Shown here: positions 1-6,023 of the stretch, in pieces
Layout of the letters: the number at the start of each line of letters is the position of its first letter
Position numbering within the stretch: the stretch's first letter is position 1
Origin: Chryseobacterium gleum
GTDB lineage: Bacteria > Bacteroidota > Bacteroidia > UBA10329
Direction: 5' to 3'
Assembly: GCA_945874195.1 (NCBI GenBank)
Contig: CAMCFW010000029.1
Span: forward strand, 1 to 11,491
Length of the DNA stretch: 11,491 nt
Notes under the pieces: generated by a model
Database searches by the model: none
What the model saw: the letters and a program-made list of their open reading frames with translations, nothing else
What the model was told of the DNA's origin: nothing
Made by a program: the position numbers and the translations under genes

Positions 1-127
1 TCTTCACAATATAATGTGTGATCTTATCGAGCAACGCCACCTCACTGCGCATGGCCGATCGGAATCGTCCTTCAAACTCTTCCATTTCCAGCCGAATGGG
101 CTGCTTTATTTTTTCCAGTGAGGCCAA
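1..127 (-). CDS. polyprenyl synthetase family protein (5' end only, partial)
   Basis: Only the first 42 codons lie in the window; the gene continues past position 1. The translation begins L/M-ASLEKIKQPI and goes on through EMEEFEGRF to ALLDKITHYIVK, which is the typical N-terminus of Bacteroidota E-polyprenyl diphosphate synthases (IspB/octaprenyl synthase type). These enzymes extend FPP with IPP, most likely for the menaquinone side chain. The Asp-rich catalytic motifs lie beyond the window. The start is taken as TTG at 127-125, because no ATG or GTG lies between the in-frame rlmN stop (146-148) and this point, and the family normally begins with this ASLEKIK stretch. The start is 18 nt downstream of the rlmN stop, so the two are probably co-transcribed. 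The family call is from recognised N-terminal sequence only; the exact chain length of the product cannot be told. Confidence 0.8.
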   Translation of the reverse strand, partial: MASLEKIKQPIRLEMEEFEGRFRSAMRSEVALLDKITHYIVK

Positions 128-145
128 GCCGTCTCTATTTAGGTA

Positions 146-1198
146 TTAACCATTGTGTTCAGACAACTTATTGGCCAATTGACCACAGGCCGCATCAATA
201 TCCTTACCCCTACTCCGTCTAATGTTCACGATCAGATTACGTTCTTCCAGAAACAGTTTGAACTTATCTGTTTTGGCGATGTCAGCCTTCTTAAACTCCC
301 CACCATCAATATGATTGTATTCGATGATGTTGATCTTGGTCGGGAAATTTTTGCAGAACAGTGCTAACTCCTTGGCGTCCTCGATCGAATCGTTGAAATC
401 CTTGAAAATGATGTATTCCAAGGTTGGTCGGGTTCCCGTCTGTTCGTAGAAATAGCGCATCTCCTCCGCCAGAACCGTAAGATTGTTCGATTCGTTGATC
501 GGCATGATGTAATCGCGTTTTTTTTCGTTGGCCGCATGCAACGACAACGCTAAATTGAATTTCACCTTATCGTCAGCGAGTTTGTGGATCATTTTGGCAA
601 TGCCTGCCGTTGACACGGTGATCCTTTTGGGCGACATGCCCAACCCTTCCGGGGCAGTAATGCGCTCAATGCTATCGATGACGTTCTTATAATTGAGCAG
701 CGGTTCGCCCATGCCCATGTAAACGATATTGCTCAACGGAATACCGTAGTGCTCCATTGACTGTCTTGAGATATGGACCACTTGATCGAAAATCTCATCA
801 GCATTCAAGTTTCGAAGTCGGTCCAACCTACCAGTGGCACAGAACTTACAGGTAAGGCTGCATCCGATCTGCGAAGAGATGCAGGCGGTCATTCGGCTGG
901 CGGTTGGAATCAGGACCCCTTCAACAAATTTGCCGTCCGAAGTTTTAAACGAGCTTTTGATGGTTCGGTCTTCGCTGATCTGCTTTTCATCAACCGTAAC
1001 CGCATTGATCACAAAATGATCGGCCAACAGCTGCCTGGTCGTTACCGAAAGATTGGTCATTTCATCGAAGGACTGTGCCCCCACTTTCCACAACCATTCG
1101 GTCACTTGCTTGGCCCGAAAGGCCTTCTCTCCATGGTCGATGAAAAATGAACTAATTTCATCAGCTGTTAATGCCCTTATGTCCTTTTTTTCAACCAT
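146..1198 (-). CDS. rlmN: 23S rRNA (adenine-2503-C2)/tRNA (adenine-37-C2) methyltransferase RlmN
   Basis: A radical-SAM enzyme that methylates C2 of A2503 in 23S rRNA and, in well-studied members, A37 of some tRNAs. The 350-residue protein has the CxxxCxxC cluster motif (C113, C117, C120) that binds the 4Fe-4S centre. It also has C106 in the ACISSQIGC stretch and C338 in DIDAACGQL, matching the two mechanistic cysteines known in RlmN (C118 and the methyl-carrying C355 in E. coli), and the SAM-binding stretch GMGEPL (162-167). Length is normal for the family. The open frame extends 72 codons further upstream, but that part resembles nothing and is antisense to the neighbouring amidohydrolase gene. 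MVEKKDIRAL at 1198 fits the family and sits just behind a promoter-like box. The downstream polyprenyl synthetase gene follows after 18 nt. Confidence in identity is very high. Confidence 0.96.
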   Translation of the reverse strand: MVEKKDIRALTADEISSFFIDHGEKAFRAKQVTEWLWKVGAQSFDEMTNLSVTTRQLLADHFVINAVTVDEKQISEDRTIKSSFKTSDGKFVEGVLIPTASRMTACISSQIGCSLTCKFCATGRLDRLRNLNADEIFDQVVHISRQSMEHYGIPLSNIVYMGMGEPLLNYKNVIDSIERITAPEGLGMSPKRITVSTAGIAKMIHKLADDKVKFNLALSLHAANEKKRDYIMPINESNNLTVLAEEMRYFYEQTGTRPTLEYIIFKDFNDSIEDAKELALFCKNFPTKINIIEYNHIDGGEFKKADIAKTDKFKLFLEERNLIVNIRRSRGKDIDAACGQLANKLSEHNG

Positions 1199-1203
1199 TG
1201 GGC

Positions 1204-1212
1204 GCAAAGATA
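1204..1212 (-). promoter_or_regulatory. Bacteroidota-type -7 promoter box for rlmN
   Basis: On the minus strand the sequence reads TATCTTTGC, an exact match to the Bacteroidota -7 consensus TAnnTTTG, with GC following as at four other sites in this window. It ends only 5 nt before the rlmN ATG, so the transcript is predicted to be leaderless or nearly so. No clear -33 TTG element is visible at the expected distance. Confidence 0.6.
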
Positions 1213-1222
1213 CAGGCTCCAC

Positions 1223-2410
1223 ATGCGTTTTCTTTCTGCCGACCACATCTTTCCCATTAGTACTGCTCCTATCGCAAATGGCGTTATCGTGGTAAGTCCC
1301 AATGGTGGGATACAAGAAGTGCTGGACCCCGACAGTGCCGACCTTCCTGAACGAAGCAGAATTGAACATTTCGAAGGCATACTTTGCCCGGGCATGGTGA
1401 ACGCGCACTGCCATCTAGAGCTTTCGCACATGAAAGGGGTGGTGGAGGAAAAGACAGGGCTTCCGAAATTTCTCACCGAAATTGTTTCTAAACGGGGTTT
1501 CAATGCCGAAGCTCGTCAATCAAGCTTTGAGGCTGCAGATAGCGAAATGTGGCAGAATGGCATTCAGGCCGTTGGCGACATCTGCAATACGTCCGATACT
1601 GTGAGTACCAAATCAGCTAGCAAGATCACTTACCATTCATTCGTGGAACTTTTTTCGCTGGATGCCGGAAAGGTGAAAGAAACGGTGATCACAGGCAGGC
1701 ATACCGCCTTGCAATTCAAGCAGGCCGGGCTACGAGTGACCATTGTTCCGCATGCGCCCTATTCGGTGAACGAAGAATTGTTCGAAGCTATTGAAGCGCT
1801 CCAATTCGAATTTCTTGGACCGCGGTCCATGCACAACCAGGAGACTGAAAGTGAAAACGAGATGTTTGTTTCTGGAACCGGAAAATTGATCGATACGTTT
1901 CAGCGATTCGGTGCCGACCTATCCGGGTTTGTGGGGCGGAACAGAAGCTCACTCGCCTATTCTCTTCCCAAATTCCTGGGAACACGACCCTTGATATTGG
2001 TTCATAATAGTTGCACCACTATGGAAGAAATGAGGCATGCAGATCGGGCCCGGACCAATATATTCTGGTGCACCTGTCCAAGCGCGAACATGTATATAGA
2101 AGACCTCATCCCAAATATTCCGATGTGGCTGAATACTGGCGCCACGGTGTGTGTTGGAACAGACAGTTTGGCGAGTAATCACCAACTCTCCATTCTGAAC
2201 GAGCTTAAGCTTATTCAATCAAAACATCCGCAGATCGGATTGAGCGAATTGTTGACAATGGCTACGTTGAATGGCGCAAAGGCACTTGGTCTCCAGGATA
2301 GCATCGGCAGTTTCAAACCTGAAAAAAAACCAGGAATCCTTTTGTTGAATGGCTCAGGGATCAATAACGGATCGCTTACCGCAGACAGCACGGTTCAGCG
2401 CATCATTTGA
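1223..2410 (+). CDS. amidohydrolase family protein (COG0402, deaminase-like, substrate unknown)
   Basis: A 395-residue metal-dependent hydrolase of the amidohydrolase superfamily, in the branch holding guanine deaminase, TrzN/AtzA-type and SAH/aminofutalosine deaminases. A short N-terminal beta part is followed by the metal-binding HxH motif (H62 and H64 in NAHCHLE). HAPYSV follows with H177, then HNQE (H204, E207) at the place of the family's HxxE motif, LVHN (H261), and GTDS (D314), the last metal ligand. A C-terminal strand (GSFKPEKKPGILLL) returns to the composite sandwich domain. All expected ligand positions are filled, so it is probably active on a cyclic amine or amide, but the sequence does not show which. 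The ATG at 1223 lies 24 nt from the divergent rlmN start. Its stop touches the stop of the convergent DUF4468 gene. No matching promoter box is visible upstream. Confidence 0.85.
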   Translation: MRFLSADHIFPISTAPIANGVIVVSPNGGIQEVLDPDSADLPERSRIEHFEGILCPGMVNAHCHLELSHMKGVVEEKTGLPKFLTEIVSKRGFNAEARQSSFEAADSEMWQNGIQAVGDICNTSDTVSTKSASKITYHSFVELFSLDAGKVKETVITGRHTALQFKQAGLRVTIVPHAPYSVNEELFEAIEALQFEFLGPRSMHNQETESENEMFVSGTGKLIDTFQRFGADLSGFVGRNRSSLAYSLPKFLGTRPLILVHNSCTTMEEMRHADRARTNIFWCTCPSANMYIEDLIPNIPMWLNTGATVCVGTDSLASNHQLSILNELKLIQSKHPQIGLSELLTMATLNGAKALGLQDSIGSFKPEKKPGILLLNGSGINNGSLTADSTVQRII

Positions 2411-2968
2411 TCACCACTCGTCAGCGGCTGCTTTCTTAGGGGAAGCGATTGCCGACTTCATGCCCTTGATGAGCTCCTTCATTTCGTCATCGATATCCTT
2501 AAGATATAGGGCATGATTGGCAGCATCCACATCTTCCTTATCGAGCCATTTTTCCAATGGCTGGTTGCTTGTTGCTTTTTCGTTGAAGCTTGAGATCTCG
2601 TACTTATATCTTCCGTCTTTGAACATCAATTTGAGGGTGTACTGGATAAGCGCCTGAGTGCTATTGGTCTTCACACCTTTCTTGTCGTATGCATAGATCG
2701 GAAAACGACCGAAAACTTCAATTTCTCCCGCTTCTCTATCGTTCTTTCTTAGTTTCTCAGCGTAGTTCTTATAATATCCCTTCACCCATTCGAAAGCCCT
2801 ATCATACAGATCTGGGGCAAGCACACCCGCCACTTCTGGTACAGCAGTGTAGGTTATCAGTTCTGTTTGCTTATCAATATTCAATGAAGGCCATACCAAT
2901 TCTGTCTTCTTCTGGGCTGCCACATTGAACGAAAGTGCTGTCAGAAGCACAAGTGTGATCATTCTCAT
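2411..2968 (-). CDS. secreted DUF4468-like protein
   Basis: A 185-residue protein with a clear signal peptide: hydrophobic residues 2-18 ending FNVAAQ, with probable cleavage near residue 18-19. It should be exported to the periplasm or beyond. Residues about 38-130 match my recollection of DUF4468, a Bacteroidota domain with no assigned function: an ITYTAVPEVAG strand, LYDRAFEWVKGYY helix, GEIEVFGRF strand, and YTLKLMFKDGRYKYEISSF strands. The C-terminal tail (about 135-185) is charged and helical. ATG at 2968 is preferred over an in-frame TTG at 2974, since it gives a compact signal peptide. The gene lies 23 nt after the carboxypeptidase gene, so it is probably in the same transcript. No enzyme motif is visible. 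The DUF assignment rests on pattern recognition and could be checked with a profile search. Confidence 0.75.
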   Translation of the reverse strand: MRMITLVLLTALSFNVAAQKKTELVWPSLNIDKQTELITYTAVPEVAGVLAPDLYDRAFEWVKGYYKNYAEKLRKNDREAGEIEVFGRFPIYAYDKKGVKTNSTQALIQYTLKLMFKDGRYKYEISSFNEKATSNQPLEKWLDKEDVDAANHALYLKDIDDEMKELIKGMKSAIASPKKAAADEW

Positions 2969-2991
2969 ATTCAATAATTGAAAGGTTCTTA

Positions 2992-4008
2992 TCAGTCTAG
3001 GCTGGCAGTCTCTTCAAACTTCTCGCCAAGATTTCCTAATCCTATGGAAGAATAGTAATTGTTGAAAAGATTAACCGCAATGTTGTAACGGATGGTCTTC
3101 GATTCAATTCCCAAAAGTATGGTAATGACACGGTGGTCACATCGCTTTGAAGTGGCCACCACACAATATTTTGCAGCATTGGTGAATCCTGTCTTCAGGC
3201 CATCTATCTCATCATAATTCTTCACCAACGTATTCCTGTTCTCGTAAGTATAAAGTCCGTTAGCGTTCAAAATCTGCTCAGTTGGCCTTGAGGTCATTTC
3301 AAGAATTCCCTCATATTTGACAAGATCGCGGGCAAGCAACAGAAGGTCGGCTGCGGTTGATTCGTTGTCGTGGTACTCGGTTGATATTACGGGCATTCCG
3401 GTCGAATTGGTGAAGCACGTGCTTTCCATACCCAAGCTTTCAGCTTTTTCATTCATCAATCTCACAAAATCGACTTCCGTTCCTCCAATATGTTCGGCCA
3501 ATGCGTAGGCGGCATCATTTCCAGACCTTATCATACAGGCCTCCAACAGATCTCCTACCGAAAGCTTTTGACCGATCTTCAAATAAACTCGTGAACCGCC
3601 TACCCATGTTGCATGCTTACTTACGGTCACCATATCCGTCAAATTGATCCGTTCGGCCTTTACTTGTTCCATTGCTATGAGCGCCACCATCATTTTGGTT
3701 AGCGAGGCAATTGGCACCTGCACATCCAGATTCTTCTCCCAAACCAGCTTGTTGTCCGTATAATCGTAAACGAGTCCGGCTCTGATTAGCGATGGCTCAT
3801 AGGCCAAGGCGGTATCAATTGCAATATTTATGTAATCGAACTGCTTGCGGGGGGGCTCTTCCTTTACCGGCTCCGACTTTGGCCTGGGCTGGTCTGACCA
3901 ACCGAACAACGCAATAGGCTCGGAGAAAAGGAGAAGCAGAAACACCGTGAAAGGCGTGAACATAAGTCCTACCGATCTCAGTTTTTTTGAAAATTCGTAT
4001 CCAACCAT
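2992..4008 (-). CDS. serine D-alanyl-D-alanine carboxypeptidase (peptidase S11, PBP5-type)
   Basis: A penicillin-binding DD-carboxypeptidase that removes the terminal D-Ala from peptidoglycan pentapeptides in the periplasm. With the start at 4008 (338 residues), the three active-site motifs are SLTK (S102 nucleophile, K105), SGN (S162-N164) and KTG (K272-G274), in the correct order and spacing. A basic segment and hydrophobic stretch (about 14-36) form a signal anchor or signal peptide, followed by a proline- and charge-rich linker (about 41-56). The protein ends about 65 residues after KTG, so it lacks the PBP5 C-terminal beta domain and amphipathic membrane helix. In-frame ATGs also exist at 4026 and 4044. 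I prefer 4008 because it follows an A-rich stretch and puts KKLR directly before the hydrophobic segment. It lies between ispD and the DUF4468 gene on the same strand. Confidence 0.9.
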   Translation of the reverse strand: MVGYEFSKKLRSVGLMFTPFTVFLLLLFSEPIALFGWSDQPRPKSEPVKEEPPRKQFDYINIAIDTALAYEPSLIRAGLVYDYTDNKLVWEKNLDVQVPIASLTKMMVALIAMEQVKAERINLTDMVTVSKHATWVGGSRVYLKIGQKLSVGDLLEACMIRSGNDAAYALAEHIGGTEVDFVRLMNEKAESLGMESTCFTNSTGMPVISTEYHDNESTAADLLLLARDLVKYEGILEMTSRPTEQILNANGLYTYENRNTLVKNYDEIDGLKTGFTNAAKYCVVATSKRCDHRVITILLGIESKTIRYNIAVNLFNNYYSSIGLGNLGEKFEETASLD

Positions 4009-4101
4009 TTTTCTGTTAAGGTGCATGAGGGCAATTATACCCATCTCAAGTGCAAAAGGTTTGTTCTCAATGCTTTATTCTTTCAACATGAAGTTGTTAA
4101 C

Positions 4102-4782
4102 TCATTCCGGTCTTTTTCGTCTTCCAATTATCAATTGTGCCAATTCGAGGTCGAGGGGCGATGTTATTTTGATGTTGTCTTCATTCCCTTCGACCAAATA
4201 TATGTTCTTTCCAATTGATTCCACAACGGAAGCATCATCTGAATATTCTGTTGAAGCTGCAGATTCATAGGCTTTTCTTAAAACTTCGGAGGAGAAACAC
4301 TGAGGAGTTTGAACTGCACGATAGCTGCTTCGGTCAACCGCACGGCTTGGTTCCGTATCGGTTCTTCGTAGCGATTGAACAATGGGGACCACGGGAATTG
4401 CAGCTCCATTTAGTCGGGCCGCTTCGAAACAGGCATGAACAACATGGCTCGAAACGAAGGGTCGGACACCGTCATGCACTCCAATTACATCAGCTTCGGT
4501 CACCATTTCCAATCCATTCTTTACGGATGCAAAACGGGTGCTGCCTCCTTTAGCCAACTTATGCGGAACTGTGAACGAATGTTTGGCAACCAGCTCGCTC
4601 CAAAAAGTGAGCTGCTCTGACGGAAGCACCAAAACGAGCTCCATCTCGGGGTCTATTGCCTGAAGGTTCTCCAACGTGTGCATTAAAATGGGACGGCAAT
4701 TCAGTTCAATAAACTGCTTCGGAATGACGGATCCCATTCGGGTTCCACTACCTCCGGCCACAACGATCATGCTTTTCTTCAT
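4102..4782 (-). CDS. ispD: 2-C-methyl-D-erythritol 4-phosphate cytidylyltransferase
   Basis: This enzyme transfers CMP from CTP to MEP, the third step of the non-mevalonate isoprenoid pathway, in the cytoplasm. The 226-residue length is typical. The N-terminal nucleotide-binding loop AGGSGTRMGSVIPKQF (9-24) contains the conserved R15 and K22. GGSTRFASVKNGL (79-91) follows, then HDGVRPF (103-109) with the metal-binding D104, VQTPQCF (157-163), and the C-terminal EDNIKITSPLDLELA (201-215) with K205. All are hallmarks of IspD. The usual D-T-x-K stretch reads VQSLR, which I believe is common in Bacteroidota versions. The ATG immediately follows a terminator-like hairpin and T-run, leaving no space for a conventional ribosome site. 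The carboxypeptidase gene follows on the same strand after a 93-nt gap. No ispF fusion is present. Confidence 0.96.
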   Translation of the reverse strand: MKKSMIVVAGGSGTRMGSVIPKQFIELNCRPILMHTLENLQAIDPEMELVLVLPSEQLTFWSELVAKHSFTVPHKLAKGGSTRFASVKNGLEMVTEADVIGVHDGVRPFVSSHVVHACFEAARLNGAAIPVVPIVQSLRRTDTEPSRAVDRSSYRAVQTPQCFSSEVLRKAYESAASTEYSDDASVVESIGKNIYLVEGNEDNIKITSPLDLELAQLIIGRRKRPE

Positions 4783-4817
4783 AAAAAAGTCCCGACCTTC
4801 TATTGAAAATCGGGACT
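4783..4817 (-). terminator. intrinsic-terminator-like hairpin between queA and ispD
   Basis: On the minus strand, an 8-bp perfect stem AGTCCCGA (4817-4810) / TCGGGACT (4795-4788) with a 14-nt loop is followed directly by a run of T (4788-4783). This is the standard shape of a Rho-independent terminator downstream of queA. The T-run ends exactly at the ispD ATG (4782). A smaller hairpin (GATCC / GGATC, 4847-4834, loop TTTA) overlaps the queA stop just before it. Either ispD depends on read-through or it has its own promoter nearby. Confidence 0.7.
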
Positions 4818-4837
4818 GAAATTAAGGTTTATGGATC

Positions 4838-5887
4838 CTAAAGGATCAGCATGGCATCTCCGTAAGAATAAAAGCGATATTTCTCCTTGATGGCCTGATC
4901 GTAAGCTTCGCGCATAAAATCGTAACCGGCAAAGGCGGCTATCATCATTAGCAAAGTTGATTGAGGCATGTGGAAATTGGTGACCATGCAATTGGCTACG
5001 CTGAAATCATAGGGTGGAAAGATGAATTTGTTGGTCCATCCATCGTAAGGTTTCATGTGGCCGATGGTGCTCACCGAAGTTTCAGCAGCGCGCATGCAGG
5101 TTGTGCCCACGCTGCAAACCTTTTTACGGGCGTCTTTCGATGCGTTTACAATGTCGCAGGCCTCTTGCGTGATGATCAACTGCTCGCTGTCCATCTTGTG
5201 TTTGGTAAGATCTTCAACCTCCACAGGTCTGAAGGTTCCGAGTCCGACATGAAGCGTGATCTCGGCAAAATTCACTCCTTTAAGTTCCAGTCTTTTCAGC
5301 AGTTGCTTGCTGAAATGCAATCCGGCCGTTGGTGCGGCAACCGCTCCTTCATGCTTGGCGTAAACGGTCTGATAGCGCTCTTCATCTTCAGGTTCAGCAG
5401 CACGTTTAATGTATTTGGGAAGAGGCGTTTCGCCCATATCGAATATCGTCTTCTTAAATTCTTCGTGGGTGCCGTCAAAAAGGAAACGAAGAGTTCTGCC
5501 TCTGGATGTTGTATTGTCGATCACCTCGGCAACCAAGCTGTCATCGTCTCCAAAATAAAGTTTGTTGCCTATTCTGATCTTTCGGGCCGGATCAACCAGA
5601 ACGTCCCAAAGGATGCTTTCGCGGTTCAGTTCCCGTAGAAGGAATACTTCGATCTTGGCTTCGGTCTTTTCCTTTTTACCAATGAGTCGGGCAGGAAAAA
5701 CGCGTGTATTATTCAGGATCATGGAATCTCCATCGTCAAAATAATCCAAAATGTCCTTGAATGTTTTGTGTTCAATTGTACCGGCTTTACGGTTAAGAAC
5801 CATTAAACGGCTTTCTTCTCTATCTTGAGCTGGATGATAGGCAATGAGTTCCTGCGGAATGTTGAATTTGAATTGTGATAACTTCAT
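4838..5887 (-). CDS. queA: S-adenosylmethionine:tRNA ribosyltransferase-isomerase
   Basis: QueA transfers and rearranges the ribosyl part of SAM onto preQ1 at the tRNA wobble position to form epoxyqueuosine. The 349-residue protein is full length. It has NNTRVFPARL (59-68), ERYQTVYAKHEGAVAAPTAG (170-189) continuing into LHF, LHVGLGTFRPV (212-222), GTTCMRAAE (261-269), TNFHMPQSTLLMMIAAFAG (303-321) and the C-terminal YRFYSYGDAMLI (338-348). All are characteristic QueA blocks. The ATG at 5887 is the natural start, with a promoter-like box about 41 nt upstream. In several Bacteroidota, queA directly follows truB. Here a plus-strand glycosyltransferase gene stands between them, so queA must use its own promoter. 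It ends at a terminator-like hairpin before ispD. Confidence 0.97.
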   Translation of the reverse strand: MKLSQFKFNIPQELIAYHPAQDREESRLMVLNRKAGTIEHKTFKDILDYFDDGDSMILNNTRVFPARLIGKKEKTEAKIEVFLLRELNRESILWDVLVDPARKIRIGNKLYFGDDDSLVAEVIDNTTSRGRTLRFLFDGTHEEFKKTIFDMGETPLPKYIKRAAEPEDEERYQTVYAKHEGAVAAPTAGLHFSKQLLKRLELKGVNFAEITLHVGLGTFRPVEVEDLTKHKMDSEQLIITQEACDIVNASKDARKKVCSVGTTCMRAAETSVSTIGHMKPYDGWTNKFIFPPYDFSVANCMVTNFHMPQSTLLMMIAAFAGYDFMREAYDQAIKEKYRFYSYGDAMLIL

Positions 5888-5928
5888 AGTTGAATTTGAG
5901 GGTTTACGGACCCAGTTTTTGGGAGGCT

Positions 5929-5937
5929 GCGAAATTA
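5929..5937 (-). promoter_or_regulatory. -7-like promoter box for queA
   Basis: The minus strand reads TAATTTCGC, matching TAnnTTTG except at one position and fitting the TAnnTTnGC form shared by five sites here. It leaves about 41 nt before the queA ATG. The surrounding bases (TTAATTTCGCAGC) nearly repeat those before the dCMP deaminase gene (TTAGTTTCGCAGC). No clear -33 TTG was found. Confidence 0.45.
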
Positions 5938-5998
5938 AGAAAATGCTAGCTCGAAAATCGGACGGATATATGGGCGCAATTCCAAGGTCCTCAAAGTG

Positions 5999-6007
5999 TA
6001 ATTTGGC
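5999..6007 (+). promoter_or_regulatory. -7-like promoter box for the GT-C gene
   Basis: The plus strand reads TAATTTGGC, preceded by AAAGTG. The 12 bases AAAGTGTAATTT (5993-6004) are identical to those at the ftsX promoter on the other strand. It lies 16 nt before the proposed TTG start. No clear -33 TTG is present at the expected distance. Confidence 0.4.
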
Positions 6008-6023
6008 TTTCTGATCCTGGCCG

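Noticed and set aside
773..1150. Plus-strand 125-codon open frame inside rlmN
   Set aside because: Shadow of the rlmN reading frame; no motif or promoter of its own.
1199..1414. 72-codon N-terminal extension of rlmN
   Set aside because: It resembles no RlmN N-terminus and runs antisense to the well-supported amidohydrolase start; MVEKKD at 1198 fits the family.
4032..4039. TATAATTG box on the minus strand before the carboxypeptidase
   Set aside because: It differs from the TAnnTTnGC element at a key base and no -33 element is placed correctly; kept only as a weak possibility.
4834..4847. GATCC/GGATC hairpin at the end of queA as a separate regulatory element
   Set aside because: A 5-bp stem inside coding sequence; noted with the adjacent terminator rather than listed on its own.
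4961..5638. Plus-strand 225-codon open frame antisense to queA
   Set aside because: It mirrors the coding strand of a clear, full-length queA, has low-complexity antisense composition and no recognisable motif.
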